Assembly: GCF_009765355.1 (NCBI RefSeq)
Contig: NZ_VTHK01000003.1
Span: forward strand, 62,001-126,000
Direction of reading: 5' to 3'
Length of the DNA: 64,000 bases
Source: Amycolatopsis anabasis
GTDB taxonomy: Bacteria; Actinomycetota; Actinomycetes; Mycobacteriales; Pseudonocardiaceae
Shown here: positions 1 through 7,748 of the stretch, in pieces
Layout of the letters: every line of letters begins with the position of its first letter
Position numbering within the stretch: position 1 is the first letter of the stretch
Notes under the pieces: generated by a model
The model's input: the letters and a program-made list of their open reading frames with translations, nothing else
Told to the model about the DNA's origin: nothing
The model's database searches: none
Translations under genes and position numbers: made by a program

Positions 1-2
1 CC

Positions 3-560
3 AGCTATGTCGAAGACGAAGCCGCAGCCACTCACGTTGTCACCTTCGAGGTAATCACGATCCCCGGACTGTTGCAGACCGAGGAATACACTCGCGCTCT
101 CTTCGCCGGTTTTCCCAGCGCCTTGCGGGAGTCGAAGGTCGACGACTTGGTGACCGTGCGACGCATTCGCCAGGAACGCCTGTCCACCACGGAAAGCCCG
201 CTGCACTTGCACGCCGTGATCGATGAGTCGGCTCTACGCCGGATGGTGGGTGGGCGCGAAGTGATGCGGGACCAGCTACGGCGGCTCATCGCCATGGCCA
301 GCCTGCCGACCGTGACACTCCAGGTGCTCCCGGCAAGCGTCGGCGCACATGCCGCCATAAACGGCGCGTTCACCGTGTTGAGCTTCCCCGAACCCGATGA
401 GCCCGATGTGCGATACGTGGATCATGAAGGCGGCACCTCGCGGATCGACAAACCCGATCGGGTGAAAAAGACTAGACTGGTATTCGATCACCTATGTGCG
501 ACGGCTCTGACCCCGGAGGAGTCGATCCGCTCGCTCGAGGAGGTGATCGCCGAACTCTAA
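3..560 (+). CDS. DUF5753 regulator, 5'-truncated by window edge
   Basis: The reading frame is open from the first bases of the window, so this is the C-terminal ~185 residues of a larger protein; the N-terminal helix-turn-helix lies outside. The visible part matches the DUF5753 domain of actinomycete XRE-family regulators: IPGLLQTEEYTRAL near the start, then HAVIDESALRRMVGG and LQVLPASVGAHAA. An internal TTG at 72 is not the true start. It is followed 19 bases later by a DUF397 gene, the usual partner of such regulators in actinomycetes (the whiJ-like arrangement). A complete homologue is at 60968-61843. The role as DNA-binding regulator is inferred from the family; no target is visible. Confidence 0.85.
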   Translation, partial: SYVEDEAAATHVVTFEVITIPGLLQTEEYTRALFAGFPSALRESKVDDLVTVRRIRQERLSTTESPLHLHAVIDESALRRMVGGREVMRDQLRRLIAMASLPTVTLQVLPASVGAHAAINGAFTVLSFPEPDEPDVRYVDHEGGTSRIDKPDRVKKTRLVFDHLCATALTPEESIRSLEEVIAEL

Positions 561-579
561 GGCCCCGAAGGGAGCGGCA

Positions 580-780
580 ATGCCAGCAGCCACCGAGCTG
601 ACCACCGCGGTATGGCGCAAGAGCAGCCGATCCGGTCCCGTCTCCGATCAGCAGAATTGCGTCGAGGTGGCGTTCGTCGAGCCCGCGGTCGCCGTCCGGG
701 ACTCCAAGCGACCCGAGTGCGGCGCGCTGGTCTGCACCGGCACGGCGTGGCGGGCGTTTCTGCGCAGCGTCGCCGAGTGA
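580..780 (+). CDS. DUF397 protein, copy 1
   Basis: A 66-residue protein with the DUF397 signature: WRKSSRSG near the N-terminus, a central NCVEVAF, then VAVRDSKRP and a C-terminal AWRAFL. Small DUF397 proteins sit beside DUF5753/XRE regulators in actinomycetes and are thought to work with them; their biochemical role is not settled. The ATG is preceded by GAAGGGA at good spacing. It lies 19 bases after the truncated DUF5753 gene, so the two are probably co-transcribed. A near-identical second copy starts at 925. A palindromic element begins three bases after the stop codon of this copy only. Confidence 0.88.
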   Translation: MPAATELTTAVWRKSSRSGPVSDQQNCVEVAFVEPAVAVRDSKRPECGALVCTGTAWRAFLRSVAE

Positions 781-783
781 CGG

Positions 784-831
784 GGTCGTGAGCGTTCAGG
801 CCGGTTAGAACCGGCCGCACCACGCACGACC
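784..831. repeat. Palindromic element, family A, partly decayed
   Basis: The left arm GGTCGTGAGCGTTCAGG-CCGGTT is followed by AG and a right arm beginning AACCGGCC and ending CACGACC. Compared with the perfect copy at 5268-5315, the left arm has one change and the right arm about four. It sits between the DUF397 stop and the remnant of the adenosyltransferase gene. In the second DUF397 copy the matching position (1125/1126) has no element. See findings. Confidence 0.75.
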
Positions 832-890
832 TCAGCCGCGCGGGGTCCGCCAACCGGTTCAGGTACGCGGCCACGTCCGGGCTGACCCCC
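831..890 (-). pseudogene. Remnant of the adenosyltransferase 3' end
   Basis: Bases 831-843 match 1127-1139, and 844-890 match 1202-1248 with two visible substitutions (GTACGCGGCC against GTAGGCGGGC). The intervening 62 bases of the intact gene (1140-1201) are absent. This is a scar of the tandem duplication that made the second DUF397 gene. It is too short to encode anything. Confidence 0.85.
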
Positions 891-924
891 CGCGGGCTCG
901 GGCTAGGCCCCGAAGGGAGTGGCA

Positions 925-1125
925 ATGCCGACAGCCGCCGAACTGACCACCGCGGTATGGCGCAAGAGCAGCCGATCCGGCGGAGTATCCGATCAGCAGA
1001 ATTGCGTCGAGGTGGCGTTCGTCGAGCCCGCGGTCGCCGTCCGGGACTCCAAGCGACCCGAGTGCGGCGCGCTGGTCTGCACCGGCACGGCGTGGCGGGC
1101 GTTTCTGCGCAGCGTCGCCGAGTGA
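925..1125 (+). CDS. DUF397 protein, copy 2
   Basis: A 66-residue DUF397 protein almost identical to the one at 580-780; differences are confined to the first third (MPTAAEL against MPAATEL, SGGVS against SGPVS). The ATG at 925 is chosen over an in-frame GTG at 919 because it has the same GAAGGGA ribosome binding site and spacing as copy 1. It converges on the adenosyltransferase gene, whose stop lies three bases beyond. It is the more distal gene of the regulator cluster. Function is inferred only from the family. Confidence 0.87.
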   Translation: MPTAAELTTAVWRKSSRSGGVSDQQNCVEVAFVEPAVAVRDSKRPECGALVCTGTAWRAFLRSVAE

Positions 1126-1127
1126 CC

Positions 1128-1685
1128 TCAGCCGCGCGGCGCCCACGGCACGTCCGGAACCCCGGCGACGTGGTTGACATACCGCGCCACCACGAACAGC
1201 AGGTCCGCCAACCGGTTCAGGTAGGCGGGCACGTCCGGGCTGACCCCCTCGGCCTCGGCGCGGGTCAGCGCGGCCACCCGGCGCTCGGCGCGGCGGCACA
1301 CCGCCCGGGCCACGTGCAGCTGCGCCGCGGCCACCGTGCCGCCGGGCAGGATGAAGTTCTTCAGCTCCGGGTTCCGGCCGTCGAGTTCGTCGATCACGGT
1401 TTCCAGGTGGCTGGTCTCGTCACCGGTCAGCCGGGGCACCGAGGCCCCGGATCCGGTGCGCTCGGGCGCCATCAGCTCGCTGCCCACCACGAACAACGTG
1501 TTCTGCACGGTCGCGAGGACCTCGGCCACCTCCGGCGGCAGGTCGCCGGTCGCGGCGAGGCCGATCGCCGCGTTGCACTCGTCGACCGTGCCGATGGCCT
1601 CCATCCGCGCCTCGTCCTTGCCGATGCGCTTGCCACCCCAGATCCCGGTCTCCCCGGTGTCTCCCTTGCGCGTGTAGACCTTCAT
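1128..1685 (-). CDS. pduO: Cob(I)yrinic acid a,c-diamide adenosyltransferase, PduO type
   Basis: A 185-residue protein that transfers the 5'-deoxyadenosyl group of ATP to cob(I)alamin or its precursors to give adenosylcobalamin. It starts MKVYTRKGDTGETGIWGG, the typical PduO-type N-terminus that binds ATP. It continues with GTVDECNAAIG and ends with the conserved helix RRAERRVAAL followed by YLNRLADLLFVVARYVN. The ATG at 1685 overlaps the stop of the upstream BtuF-like gene as ATGA and has AGGAAAGG before it, so the two are translationally coupled. An upstream GTG at 1691 is a weaker alternative. The pair fits cobalamin capture and activation beside the corrin genes cobL, cobM and cobF. Confidence 0.92.
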   Translation of the reverse strand: MKVYTRKGDTGETGIWGGKRIGKDEARMEAIGTVDECNAAIGLAATGDLPPEVAEVLATVQNTLFVVGSELMAPERTGSGASVPRLTGDETSHLETVIDELDGRNPELKNFILPGGTVAAAQLHVARAVCRRAERRVAALTRAEAEGVSPDVPAYLNRLADLLFVVARYVNHVAGVPDVPWAPRG

Positions 1686-2437
1686 CGGCACCTTTCCTCA
1701 ATCGGCCACAGCTGGCGGCTCAGAACTTGCCGGGCGTCGGTCAGCGACGGGCCGTACCAGGTGAGGCTGCGCCCGTTCACCAGCCGGGCGGCGGCGCCGA
1801 ACTCCTCGGGGCCGTCGTCCGGGCCGAACTCGTACGGTTCGTCGGGCAGCACCACCAGATCCGGGTTCGCCGCCCGGATCTCGTCCAGCGACATGTGCGG
1901 GTACCGGCCCTCGTGTCCCGCGAAAATGTTCTCCACCCCGAGCCGCCGCAGCAGATCGGTGGTGAAGTTGTCCCGCCCGACCACCATCCACGGGTCCCGC
2001 CACACGCAGATCACCGCCCTGGCCACCGGTTCGGGCGGCGCGCCGCCCAGTTCCCGGCGCGCGGTGACCAGCCAGTCCGGCTCCGGCACCCCGAGCGCGA
2101 GCGCGAACAGCCGCTCCAGCGAACGCAGCGCGGTGTCCACGTCCTCGACCACGGTGACCCACACCGGGATCCCCGCGGCCACCAGCCGCTCGTGGTCGAG
2201 TTTGCGGTTCTCTTCCTTGTTCAGCACCACCAGATCGGGCGCCAGCTCGACGATGCGGCGCACGTTGGGATTCTTCGTGCCGCGCAGGCGTTCCACCTCG
2301 AGGCCGGGCGGGTGCGTGCACCAGGTCGTCGCGCCGATCAGGAGTTCCGGCGCGGTCGCGGCCACGGCGTCGGTGAGCGAAGGCACCAGCGACACCACCC
2401 GCCGCACCTCGCGCGGGATGCCGACGGTGTACGACAT
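1682..2437 (-). CDS. BtuF-like cobalamin-binding / helical-backbone metal receptor protein
   Basis: A 251-residue protein of the periplasmic-binding fold used by vitamin B12 and siderophore receptors: RRVVSLVPSLTDAVAA near the start, LIGATTWCTHPPG, PDLVVLNKEENR, and a second lobe with NPDLVVLPDEPYEFG. The ATG at 2437 follows GAGGTGG at five bases; an in-frame ATG lies at 2485 without a clear site. No signal peptide or lipobox is visible at the chosen start, which is unusual for a transport receptor and suggests either a cytosolic role or a mis-set start. It is coupled by ATGA overlap to the adenosyltransferase and divergent from cobL. Substrate cobalamin is inferred from that context. Confidence 0.8.
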   Translation of the reverse strand: MSYTVGIPREVRRVVSLVPSLTDAVAATAPELLIGATTWCTHPPGLEVERLRGTKNPNVRRIVELAPDLVVLNKEENRKLDHERLVAAGIPVWVTVVEDVDTALRSLERLFALALGVPEPDWLVTARRELGGAPPEPVARAVICVWRDPWMVVGRDNFTTDLLRRLGVENIFAGHEGRYPHMSLDEIRAANPDLVVLPDEPYEFGPDDGPEEFGAAARLVNGRSLTWYGPSLTDARQVLSRQLWPIEERCR

Positions 2438-2515
2438 GTCGTCCACCTCGGTACGGACAGCGGCCACGCCGGTGATCGTACCCATCGGGCCGCCGGTTCG
2501 GTTAGCCTCACGATC

Positions 2516-3733
2516 ATGGGCGAGCCGGTGGTGACCGTGACCGGGATCGGCGCGGACGGCTGGGCCGGGCTGAGTCCCGCCGCCCGCGAGGCCGTGCTCG
2601 CCGCCGAAGTGATCCTCGGCGGTCCCCGCCAGCTCGAGCTGCTGCCGGACGAGGTGCGCGGTGAGCGGGTGAGCTGGCCGTCCCCGATGCTGCCCGCACT
2701 GCCCGGGCTGCTCGCCGAACACGCCGGCCGGGAGCTGTGCGTGCTGGCCAGCGGCGACCCGATGGTCTTCGGCGTGGGCGCGACCCTGGCCCGGCTCACC
2801 GGGCCCGAACGGCTCCGCGTGCTGCCGCACCCGTCGTCGATCTCGCTGGCCTGCGCGCGGCTGGGCTGGCCGGTGGACGGGCTCGAGGTGGTCAGCGTGG
2901 TCGGGCGGCCGCTGGAGACCCTGCACGCCGCGCTCACCCCGGGCCGCCGGATCCTGGTGCTCAGCGCGGACGGGAGCACCCCGGCCGCGGTCGCCGGACT
3001 GCTGGTCGCCCGGGGTTACGGGGAAAGCGCGCTCACCGTCCTGGAACAGCTCGGCGGCCCGGCCGAACGGGTGCTCACCGGCACCGCGGCGGACTGGCCG
3101 CACGGCGAAACCGACGCGCTCAACGTGATCGCGATCGACTGCGTCGCCGCGCCCGGCACCCCGCTGCTCACCCGCACCCCCGGCCTGCCCGATGACGCCT
3201 TCGAAAGCGACGGGCAGCTCACCAAGCGCGAGGTGCGCGCGCTGACCGTGTCGGCGCTCAACCCCGCGCCCGGTCAGCTGCTGTGGGACGTGGGCGCCGG
3301 GGCCGGGAGCATCGCGATCGAATGGCTGCGCAGCCACCCCTCGTGCCGGGCGATCGCCGTCGAGCACCGCGCGGACCGCGTGGAACGGATCGAACGCAAC
3401 GCGGCCGCGCTCGGCGTGCCCGCGTTGCGGATCGTGCCGGGCCGCGCGCCGGACGTGCTGTCCGGGCTCGAACCGCCGGACGCGATCTTCGTCGGCGGCG
3501 GGAGCACCACCTCCGGCGTGCTCCCGGCGTGCTGGGACGCGCTGCGGCCGGGCGGGCGGCTGGTGGTGAACGCGGTGACCGTGCAGGGTGAGGCCGTGGT
3601 CGCCGACTGGCACGCGCGGATCGGCGGCGACCTGGTCCGCATCGCGATCAGCCGGGCGGCCCCGGTGGGCGGTTTCACCGGCTGGCGGCCGATGATGCCG
3701 ATCACCCAGTGGGCGATCACCAAGAAGAGCTAG
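2516..3733 (+). CDS. cobL: Precorrin-6Y C5,15-methyltransferase (decarboxylating)
   Basis: A 405-residue two-domain enzyme of aerobic cobalamin synthesis. It methylates precorrin-6Y at C5 and C15 and removes the acetate carboxyl to give precorrin-8x. Residues 1-200 are a CbiE-type tetrapyrrole methylase (VTVTGIGADGW, then LASGDPMVFGVG). Residues ~205-405 are a CbiT-type Rossmann methyltransferase with LTKREVRALTVSAL and the SAM loop DVGAGAGSIAIEW near residue 260. The length is that of fused CobL enzymes. It begins 79 bases from the divergent BtuF-like gene and is followed 12 bases later by cobM, so cobL-cobM-cobF form one operon. Confidence 0.95.
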   Translation: MGEPVVTVTGIGADGWAGLSPAAREAVLAAEVILGGPRQLELLPDEVRGERVSWPSPMLPALPGLLAEHAGRELCVLASGDPMVFGVGATLARLTGPERLRVLPHPSSISLACARLGWPVDGLEVVSVVGRPLETLHAALTPGRRILVLSADGSTPAAVAGLLVARGYGESALTVLEQLGGPAERVLTGTAADWPHGETDALNVIAIDCVAAPGTPLLTRTPGLPDDAFESDGQLTKREVRALTVSALNPAPGQLLWDVGAGAGSIAIEWLRSHPSCRAIAVEHRADRVERIERNAAALGVPALRIVPGRAPDVLSGLEPPDAIFVGGGSTTSGVLPACWDALRPGGRLVVNAVTVQGEAVVADWHARIGGDLVRIAISRAAPVGGFTGWRPMMPITQWAITKKS

Positions 3734-3745
3734 GGGGAATTGCGC

Positions 3746-4489
3746 ATGGTCGTGCATTTCATCGGGGCCGGGCCGGGAGCGGCGGACCTGATCACCGTCC
3801 GCGGGCAGGCGCTCATCGCGTCCTCGCCGGTCTGCCTGTACGCGGGCAGCCTGGTGCCGCCGGAACTGCTGGACCACTGCCCGCCCGGCGCGCGGAAGGT
3901 GGACACCGCGAACCTGAACCTGGACCAGATCGTCGCCGAACTCGTCGCCGCGCACCGGGCCGGGAAGGACGTGGCCCGGCTGCATTCCGGGGACCCGTCG
4001 GTGTACAGCGCGGTGGCCGAACAGCAGCGCAGGCTGGACGCCGAGGGCGTGCCCTACGACGTGGTCCCGGGCGTTCCGGCGTTCGCGGCCGCGGCGGCGT
4101 CGCTGCGGCGGGAGCTGACCGTGCCGGAGGTGTCCCAGTCGGTGGTGCTGACCCGGATTTCCGCGCGGGCCACCCCGATGCCGGCGAAGGAGACGCTGGA
4201 CACCCTCGCGGCGAGCGAGGCGACGATGGTGCTGCACCTTGCCGTGCAACGGATCGAGCAGGTGGTCGCCGAACTCGTGCCGCGGTACGGCGCCGACTGC
4301 CCGGTGGCCGTGGTGGCCCGCGCGAGCCGCCCGGACGAGGTCGTGCTGCGCGGCACCCTGGCCGACATCGCCGGGCAGGTGGCCGAGGCGGGCATCGTGC
4401 GCACCGCGGTGATCGTGGTCGGGCGCGCGCTCGCCGCCGCGCAGTTCCCGGACAGCCACCTGTACTCCAGTTCACGCTGCCGGACCTGA
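3746..4489 (+). CDS. cobM: Precorrin-4 C11-methyltransferase
   Basis: A 247-residue SAM-dependent tetrapyrrole methylase that methylates precorrin-4 at C11 in cobalamin synthesis. The family is shown by [19 protein letters not shown] at the N-terminus, [14 protein letters not shown], the glycine-rich [13 protein letters not shown], and [14 protein letters not shown] with [11 protein letters not shown]. The ATG at 3746 is preceded by AGGGGGAA at good spacing; an in-frame TTG at 3740 is less likely. It is 12 bases after cobL and 21 bases before cobF, all on the same strand. Confidence 0.95.
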   Translation: MVVHFIGAGPGAADLITVRGQALIASSPVCLYAGSLVPPELLDHCPPGARKVDTANLNLDQIVAELVAAHRAGKDVARLHSGDPSVYSAVAEQQRRLDAEGVPYDVVPGVPAFAAAAASLRRELTVPEVSQSVVLTRISARATPMPAKETLDTLAASEATMVLHLAVQRIEQVVAELVPRYGADCPVAVVARASRPDEVVLRGTLADIAGQVAEAGIVRTAVIVVGRALAAAQFPDSHLYSSSRCRT

Positions 4490-4510
4490 ATCCGTGGGAG
4501 ACTGCGCGGT

Positions 4511-5275
4511 ATGCGGAAGATCCTCATCATCGGCATCGGGGCGGGCGATCCCGAGCACCTGACCATCCAGGCGATCAACCGGCTCAACGAAGTCGACGTG
4601 TTCTTCTTGCTGGACAAGGGAGACGCGAAGAAGGATCTGGTCGACGCGCGGCGGGAGATCCTGGACCGCTACGTCGAGAAACCGGACTACCGCGTGGTGC
4701 AGGCGGTCGACGCCGACCGGGACCGCACCCCGGAGAACTACGTGGCCACCGTGGCCGAATGGCACCAGCGCCGGGCCGATCTCTACGAACGCCTGATCCG
4801 CGACGAGGTCGGCGAGGACGGCGTCGGCGGCATCCTCGCCTGGGGCGATCCGACCTTGTACGACAACACGATCGCGGTGATCGAACAGGTGCGGCAGCGC
4901 GGGAACGTGGCGTTCGAGTACGCGGTGATTCCCGGGATCAGCAGCGTTTCCGCGCTCGTCGCCGCGCACCGCACGAGCATCAACCAGATCGGCAAACCGG
5001 TGCACATCACCACCGGGCGGCGGCTCGCGGCGGACGGGTTCCCGCCGGACGTGGACGACGTGGTGGTGATGCTCGACTCGCACTGCGCGTTCACCACGCT
5101 CGAAGACACCGACCTCGACATCTACTGGGGCGCCTACGTCGGCTCGCCCGACGAGATCACCGTCGCCGGACCGCTGACCGAGGTCGGGGCGAAGATCCCG
5201 CCCCTGCGCGCGGAAGCCCGCGAACGCAAGGGCTGGGTCATGGACACCTACCTCCTCCGCCGCCGCCGGTCGTGA
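4511..5275 (+). CDS. cobF: Precorrin-6A synthase (deacetylating)
   Basis: A 254-residue methylase of the aerobic cobalamin route that methylates precorrin-5 at C1 with loss of acetate, giving precorrin-6A. It starts MRKILIIGIGAGDPEHLTIQ, contains GILAWGDPTLYDNTIAV, and PGISSVSALVAAHRTSINQIG, all typical of CobF. The presence of CobF points to the oxygen-dependent pathway. It ends the cob operon; its TGA lies inside the left arm of a perfect palindrome that probably terminates it and the converging aminotransferase gene. Confidence 0.94.
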   Translation: MRKILIIGIGAGDPEHLTIQAINRLNEVDVFFLLDKGDAKKDLVDARREILDRYVEKPDYRVVQAVDADRDRTPENYVATVAEWHQRRADLYERLIRDEVGEDGVGGILAWGDPTLYDNTIAVIEQVRQRGNVAFEYAVIPGISSVSALVAAHRTSINQIGKPVHITTGRRLAADGFPPDVDDVVVMLDSHCAFTTLEDTDLDIYWGAYVGSPDEITVAGPLTEVGAKIPPLRAEARERKGWVMDTYLLRRRRS

Positions 5276-5315
5276 GTGTTCAGGCCGGTTCCAACCGGCC
5301 TGAACACTCACGACC
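5268..5315. terminator. Perfect palindrome, bidirectional terminator (family A)
   Basis: Arms of 23 bases (5268-5290 and 5293-5315) are perfectly complementary around a CC centre; the left arm reads GGTCGTGAGTGTTCAGGCC then GGTT. The cobF stop lies in the left arm, and the stop of the converging aminotransferase begins at 5317. The placement fits a shared terminator, although no T-run follows. It is the intact version of the element at 784-831. Confidence 0.8.
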
Positions 5316-6499
5316 TAAGTGCAAACGGTGAGCACCTTTCCCAGGCGCCGCATGCCTTCGGCGATCTCGTCCGGGGTGTGCGTGGTGAACGACAACCGCA
5401 GCGTCGCCGGATCGGGATCGTCGACGTAGAACGGCGTCCCCGGCACGAACGCGACGTCGTGCTCCAGCGCCGCGGGCAGCAGGCTCGCCGCGTCCGCGCC
5501 GTCCGGCAGCCGGACCCACACGAACATGCCGCCGTCCGGATCGGTCCACGTGGTTCCCGGCGGGGTGACCTCGGGCAGCGCGGCGAGCATCGCGTCCCGG
5601 CGTTCGGAGTACGCGCCGCGCAGCGTCCGGATGTGCGCGTCCAGGTCGGCGGCCGCCAGGTAGGCGGCGGCAGCGGCCTGGTCGACCGTGGAGGTGTGCA
5701 GGTCACCGGCCTGCTTGAGCACCGACAGCGCGCCGCGGATCTCCTCCGGGGCGCGCAGCCAGCCCAGCCGCATCCCCGGGGAGCCGATCTTCGAGAAACT
5801 CCCGAGGTGGAGGGTCCGGTCGGCGGCCGCGGGCCGCGCGGCGAGCGGCGCGAGCGGTTCGCCGCGGTACCGGAGTTCGCCGTACGGATCGTCCTCGACG
5901 AGCCAGAACCCGTGTGCCGCGGCCAGTTCGGCGACGGCCCGGCGCCGGGGTTCGGTGAGCGTGCGGCCGGTCGGGTTGGAGAACGTCGGCACCAGGTAGA
6001 GCAGGGTCGGCCGCTCGCGTCCGGCGATCCGGGCGAGCGCCGCCGGATCGATCCCGTCGTCGTCCCCGGGCACCGCGACCACCCGCGCCCCGGCGAGCTG
6101 GAAGCTCTGCAACGCGGAGAGGTAGACCGGTTCCTCGACGAGCACGACCGCGCCCGGATCGAGCAGGGCCCCGGCGATCAGCGTGAGCGCCTGCTGGGAG
6201 CCGGTGGTGACCAGCAGTTCGGCGGGTGAGGTCGGCAGTCCGCGGCCGGTGAGCCGCCGGGCGAGGTGCTCGCGCAGCGCGGGATTCCCCTCGGTCGGCG
6301 AGTACTGCAGGCTGCGGCTCTCGGCCAGCGCGCGGTCGAACGCCGCCCGCAGCCCGTCGAGGTCGAAGAGTTCGGGGGCGGGCAGGCCACCGGCGAACGA
6401 GATCACCCCGGGCCGCGCGGTGAGCGCGAGCAGGTCGCGCACGGGTGAGCTGGTGACCCCGGCCATCCGGCGGGCGGGCGCGGGCACGGGTGAGGACAT
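5315..6499 (-). CDS. PLP-dependent aminotransferase (class I/II, 2-aminoadipate transaminase-like)
   Basis: A 394-residue fold-type I aminotransferase. It shows GVISFAGGLPAPELF near residue 31, LQYSPTEGNPALREHLA near 65, the TTGSQQALTLI substrate/PLP loop near 98, VEDDPYGELRY near 201, and the PLP-binding lysine K237 in HLGSFSKIGSPGMRLGW. Proteins of this type transaminate 2-aminoadipate, aromatic or branched amino acids; the exact substrate cannot be read from sequence. The ATG at 6499 has AGGAGT five bases upstream. Its 3' end runs into the palindrome shared with cobF. It lacks the N-terminal GntR domain of MocR-type fusions. Confidence 0.88.
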   Translation of the reverse strand: MSSPVPAPARRMAGVTSSPVRDLLALTARPGVISFAGGLPAPELFDLDGLRAAFDRALAESRSLQYSPTEGNPALREHLARRLTGRGLPTSPAELLVTTGSQQALTLIAGALLDPGAVVLVEEPVYLSALQSFQLAGARVVAVPGDDDGIDPAALARIAGRERPTLLYLVPTFSNPTGRTLTEPRRRAVAELAAAHGFWLVEDDPYGELRYRGEPLAPLAARPAAADRTLHLGSFSKIGSPGMRLGWLRAPEEIRGALSVLKQAGDLHTSTVDQAAAAAYLAAADLDAHIRTLRGAYSERRDAMLAALPEVTPPGTTWTDPDGGMFVWVRLPDGADAASLLPAALEHDVAFVPGTPFYVDDPDPATLRLSFTTHTPDEIAEGMRRLGKVLTVCT

Positions 6500-6608
6500 G
6501 GCGACTCCTGGGAAAAGCGTTGCGGCAGAAGGACGGACGGCGCACGGGTGCGGCGCGGGTGCCCGCGAATGCGGCTGCACTGATCGAGGAGCCTGCCGAC
6601 AGCGTAAT

Positions 6609-7622
6609 TCACCCCATCGGCGGAACGCGACGCCTTTTCGGCGTGGTGTCGATCTCGCGCGGCACCTCATTCTCCGGCGAGTCCAGCCATACCCACTGGC
6701 GTTCCGCGGTGACGGTGATGTGAAACCGCGGCCGCACCGGGCTGCCCTGTTCCAGCCACCAGCGGTAGGCGTCCTCGGCTTCGTCCCACAACGCGCGGGT
6801 ACCGGCCTGGCGCACCTCACCACCGGATACCGATGCCCAGGAGTCCGCCGCCAGCAGCCAGAGCGTTTCCCCGTCCGCGTGCTGGTCGAATATGGCGCGG
6901 CATTCGCCGAGGTGCAGTGCGACCGCCAGTTTCGCGTGGTTCCCGAGCACGGTGCGGGGATCGAGGTCGGTGCGCGACGCCACGGCGATCTGCTCGAAAT
7001 CGTCGGGTTCGTCGGTGACTTTCCAGCGCTGCGAGCGCAGGCGCATGAAGTTCGCCGACTCGACAATGGTGCCGGTCGCGCTGCCCGCACCGACCTCGAA
7101 CCGGACGAGGTGGCTGTTGGCCATGGGCGGCCCCCACGGGACCACGATCAGCCCGTCTGGGCGGGTCTGCTCGACCCAGCTGTACGGCACGGTGTCCAAA
7201 TCGATCTCGATGCTGACCACGTTCTCGGCGCCGAGACGGTCCGCCAGCAGGGCTGCGTTCCAACCGGTGCCGGTGCCGATCTCCAGCACCCGCGTACCCG
7301 GTGACACGTCGAGCTGATCGAGCATGGTGAACACCACGGACGGCATCGAGCACGACGAGGAGGAACGGCCATCCCCATCCTCCGCGCCATCGTCGACCTG
7401 GGTGATGATCGGAATGTCGGAGTAGACCGCGCGCACCCACGCTTCCGGGTCGGCGTCCTGGTCGATCTCGGCGAGTGCGCCGGTGTCACGCACCTGCCAA
7501 GCCCGGCGAGGGACGAACAGGGCACGCGGTGTCGCGGCGAAAGCGTCGCGCCACTGCTCGGGCAGCGCGGAACCAAGCAGATCGGCCAGTTTGGCGACCG
7601 GTGTGGAGTCGGCGGTGGTCAA
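6609..7622 (-). CDS. PCMT-like peptide methyltransferase with internal deletion in the SAM fold
   Basis: About 337 residues from a TTG at 7622 (GAGGAC upstream). The N-terminal ALFVPRRAW and the SAM loop VLEIGTGTGWNAALL near residue 115 match protein-L-isoaspartate-type methyltransferases, especially the class found with ATP-grasp peptide maturases. The C-terminal half (NFMRLRSQRW, ALWDEAEDAYRWWLEQG, VWLDSPEN) is also that family's. Between VVSIEID and VPYSWVEQTRPDG, however, roughly 45-50 residues expected in the family are missing, taking out strands 2-4 of the Rossmann fold. The frame is kept. The protein may be inactive. No ATP-grasp ligase or precursor gene is nearby. An upstream in-frame extension to 7721 is possible but lacks a good start site. 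Confidence 0.7.
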   Translation of the reverse strand: MTTADSTPVAKLADLLGSALPEQWRDAFAATPRALFVPRRAWQVRDTGALAEIDQDADPEAWVRAVYSDIPIITQVDDGAEDGDGRSSSSCSMPSVVFTMLDQLDVSPGTRVLEIGTGTGWNAALLADRLGAENVVSIEIDLDTVPYSWVEQTRPDGLIVVPWGPPMANSHLVRFEVGAGSATGTIVESANFMRLRSQRWKVTDEPDDFEQIAVASRTDLDPRTVLGNHAKLAVALHLGECRAIFDQHADGETLWLLAADSWASVSGGEVRQAGTRALWDEAEDAYRWWLEQGSPVRPRFHITVTAERQWVWLDSPENEVPREIDTTPKRRRVPPMG

Positions 7623-7748
7623 CGCTATTTGTCCTCGTCCGACTCGGCAGCTGCGCACCGAACAGCAGAAGCAGCGCGCCCAGCAGGAGTCCGAACACGA
7701 CAGTCCACATCGGACGGACAAGAGAATCCTGCCCGCCCTGCTGACGGC

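Larger units (their letters stand above)
560..1125 (+). repeat. Tandem duplication of DUF397 gene (560-780 and 905-1125)
   Basis: Two 221-base copies lie 345 bases apart. They cover the ribosome binding site and the whole DUF397 gene. The 3' 135 bases (645-780 and 990-1125) are identical, while the 5' part differs at scattered positions, mainly around codons 2-5 and in the SRSGPVS/SRSGGVS segment. The identity implies a recent duplication or gene conversion. The spacer also holds a broken copy of the end of the neighbouring adenosyltransferase gene (831-890), so the duplicated unit extended past the DUF397 stop. Confidence 0.92.

Noticed and set aside
2438..2515. Cobalamin riboswitch between the divergent cobalamin genes
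   Set aside because: The 78-base gap is too short for the B12 riboswitch and no B12-box sequence is seen.
1682..4459. Very long open frames antisense or out of frame to clear genes (e.g. 1682-4459, 957-2534, 11281-12906)
   Set aside because: High-GC DNA leaves shadow frames open. Their translations are Arg/Gly/Ala-rich without motifs and they overlap genes with strong family matches; only the parts that match real families were kept.
7486..7710. Frame starting MWTVVFGLLLGALLLLFG, a possible membrane microprotein upstream of the methyltransferase
   Set aside because: The hydrophobic start is suggestive, but there is no ribosome binding site and the frame runs out of the hydrophobic part into Arg-rich shadow sequence with no stop until 7486.
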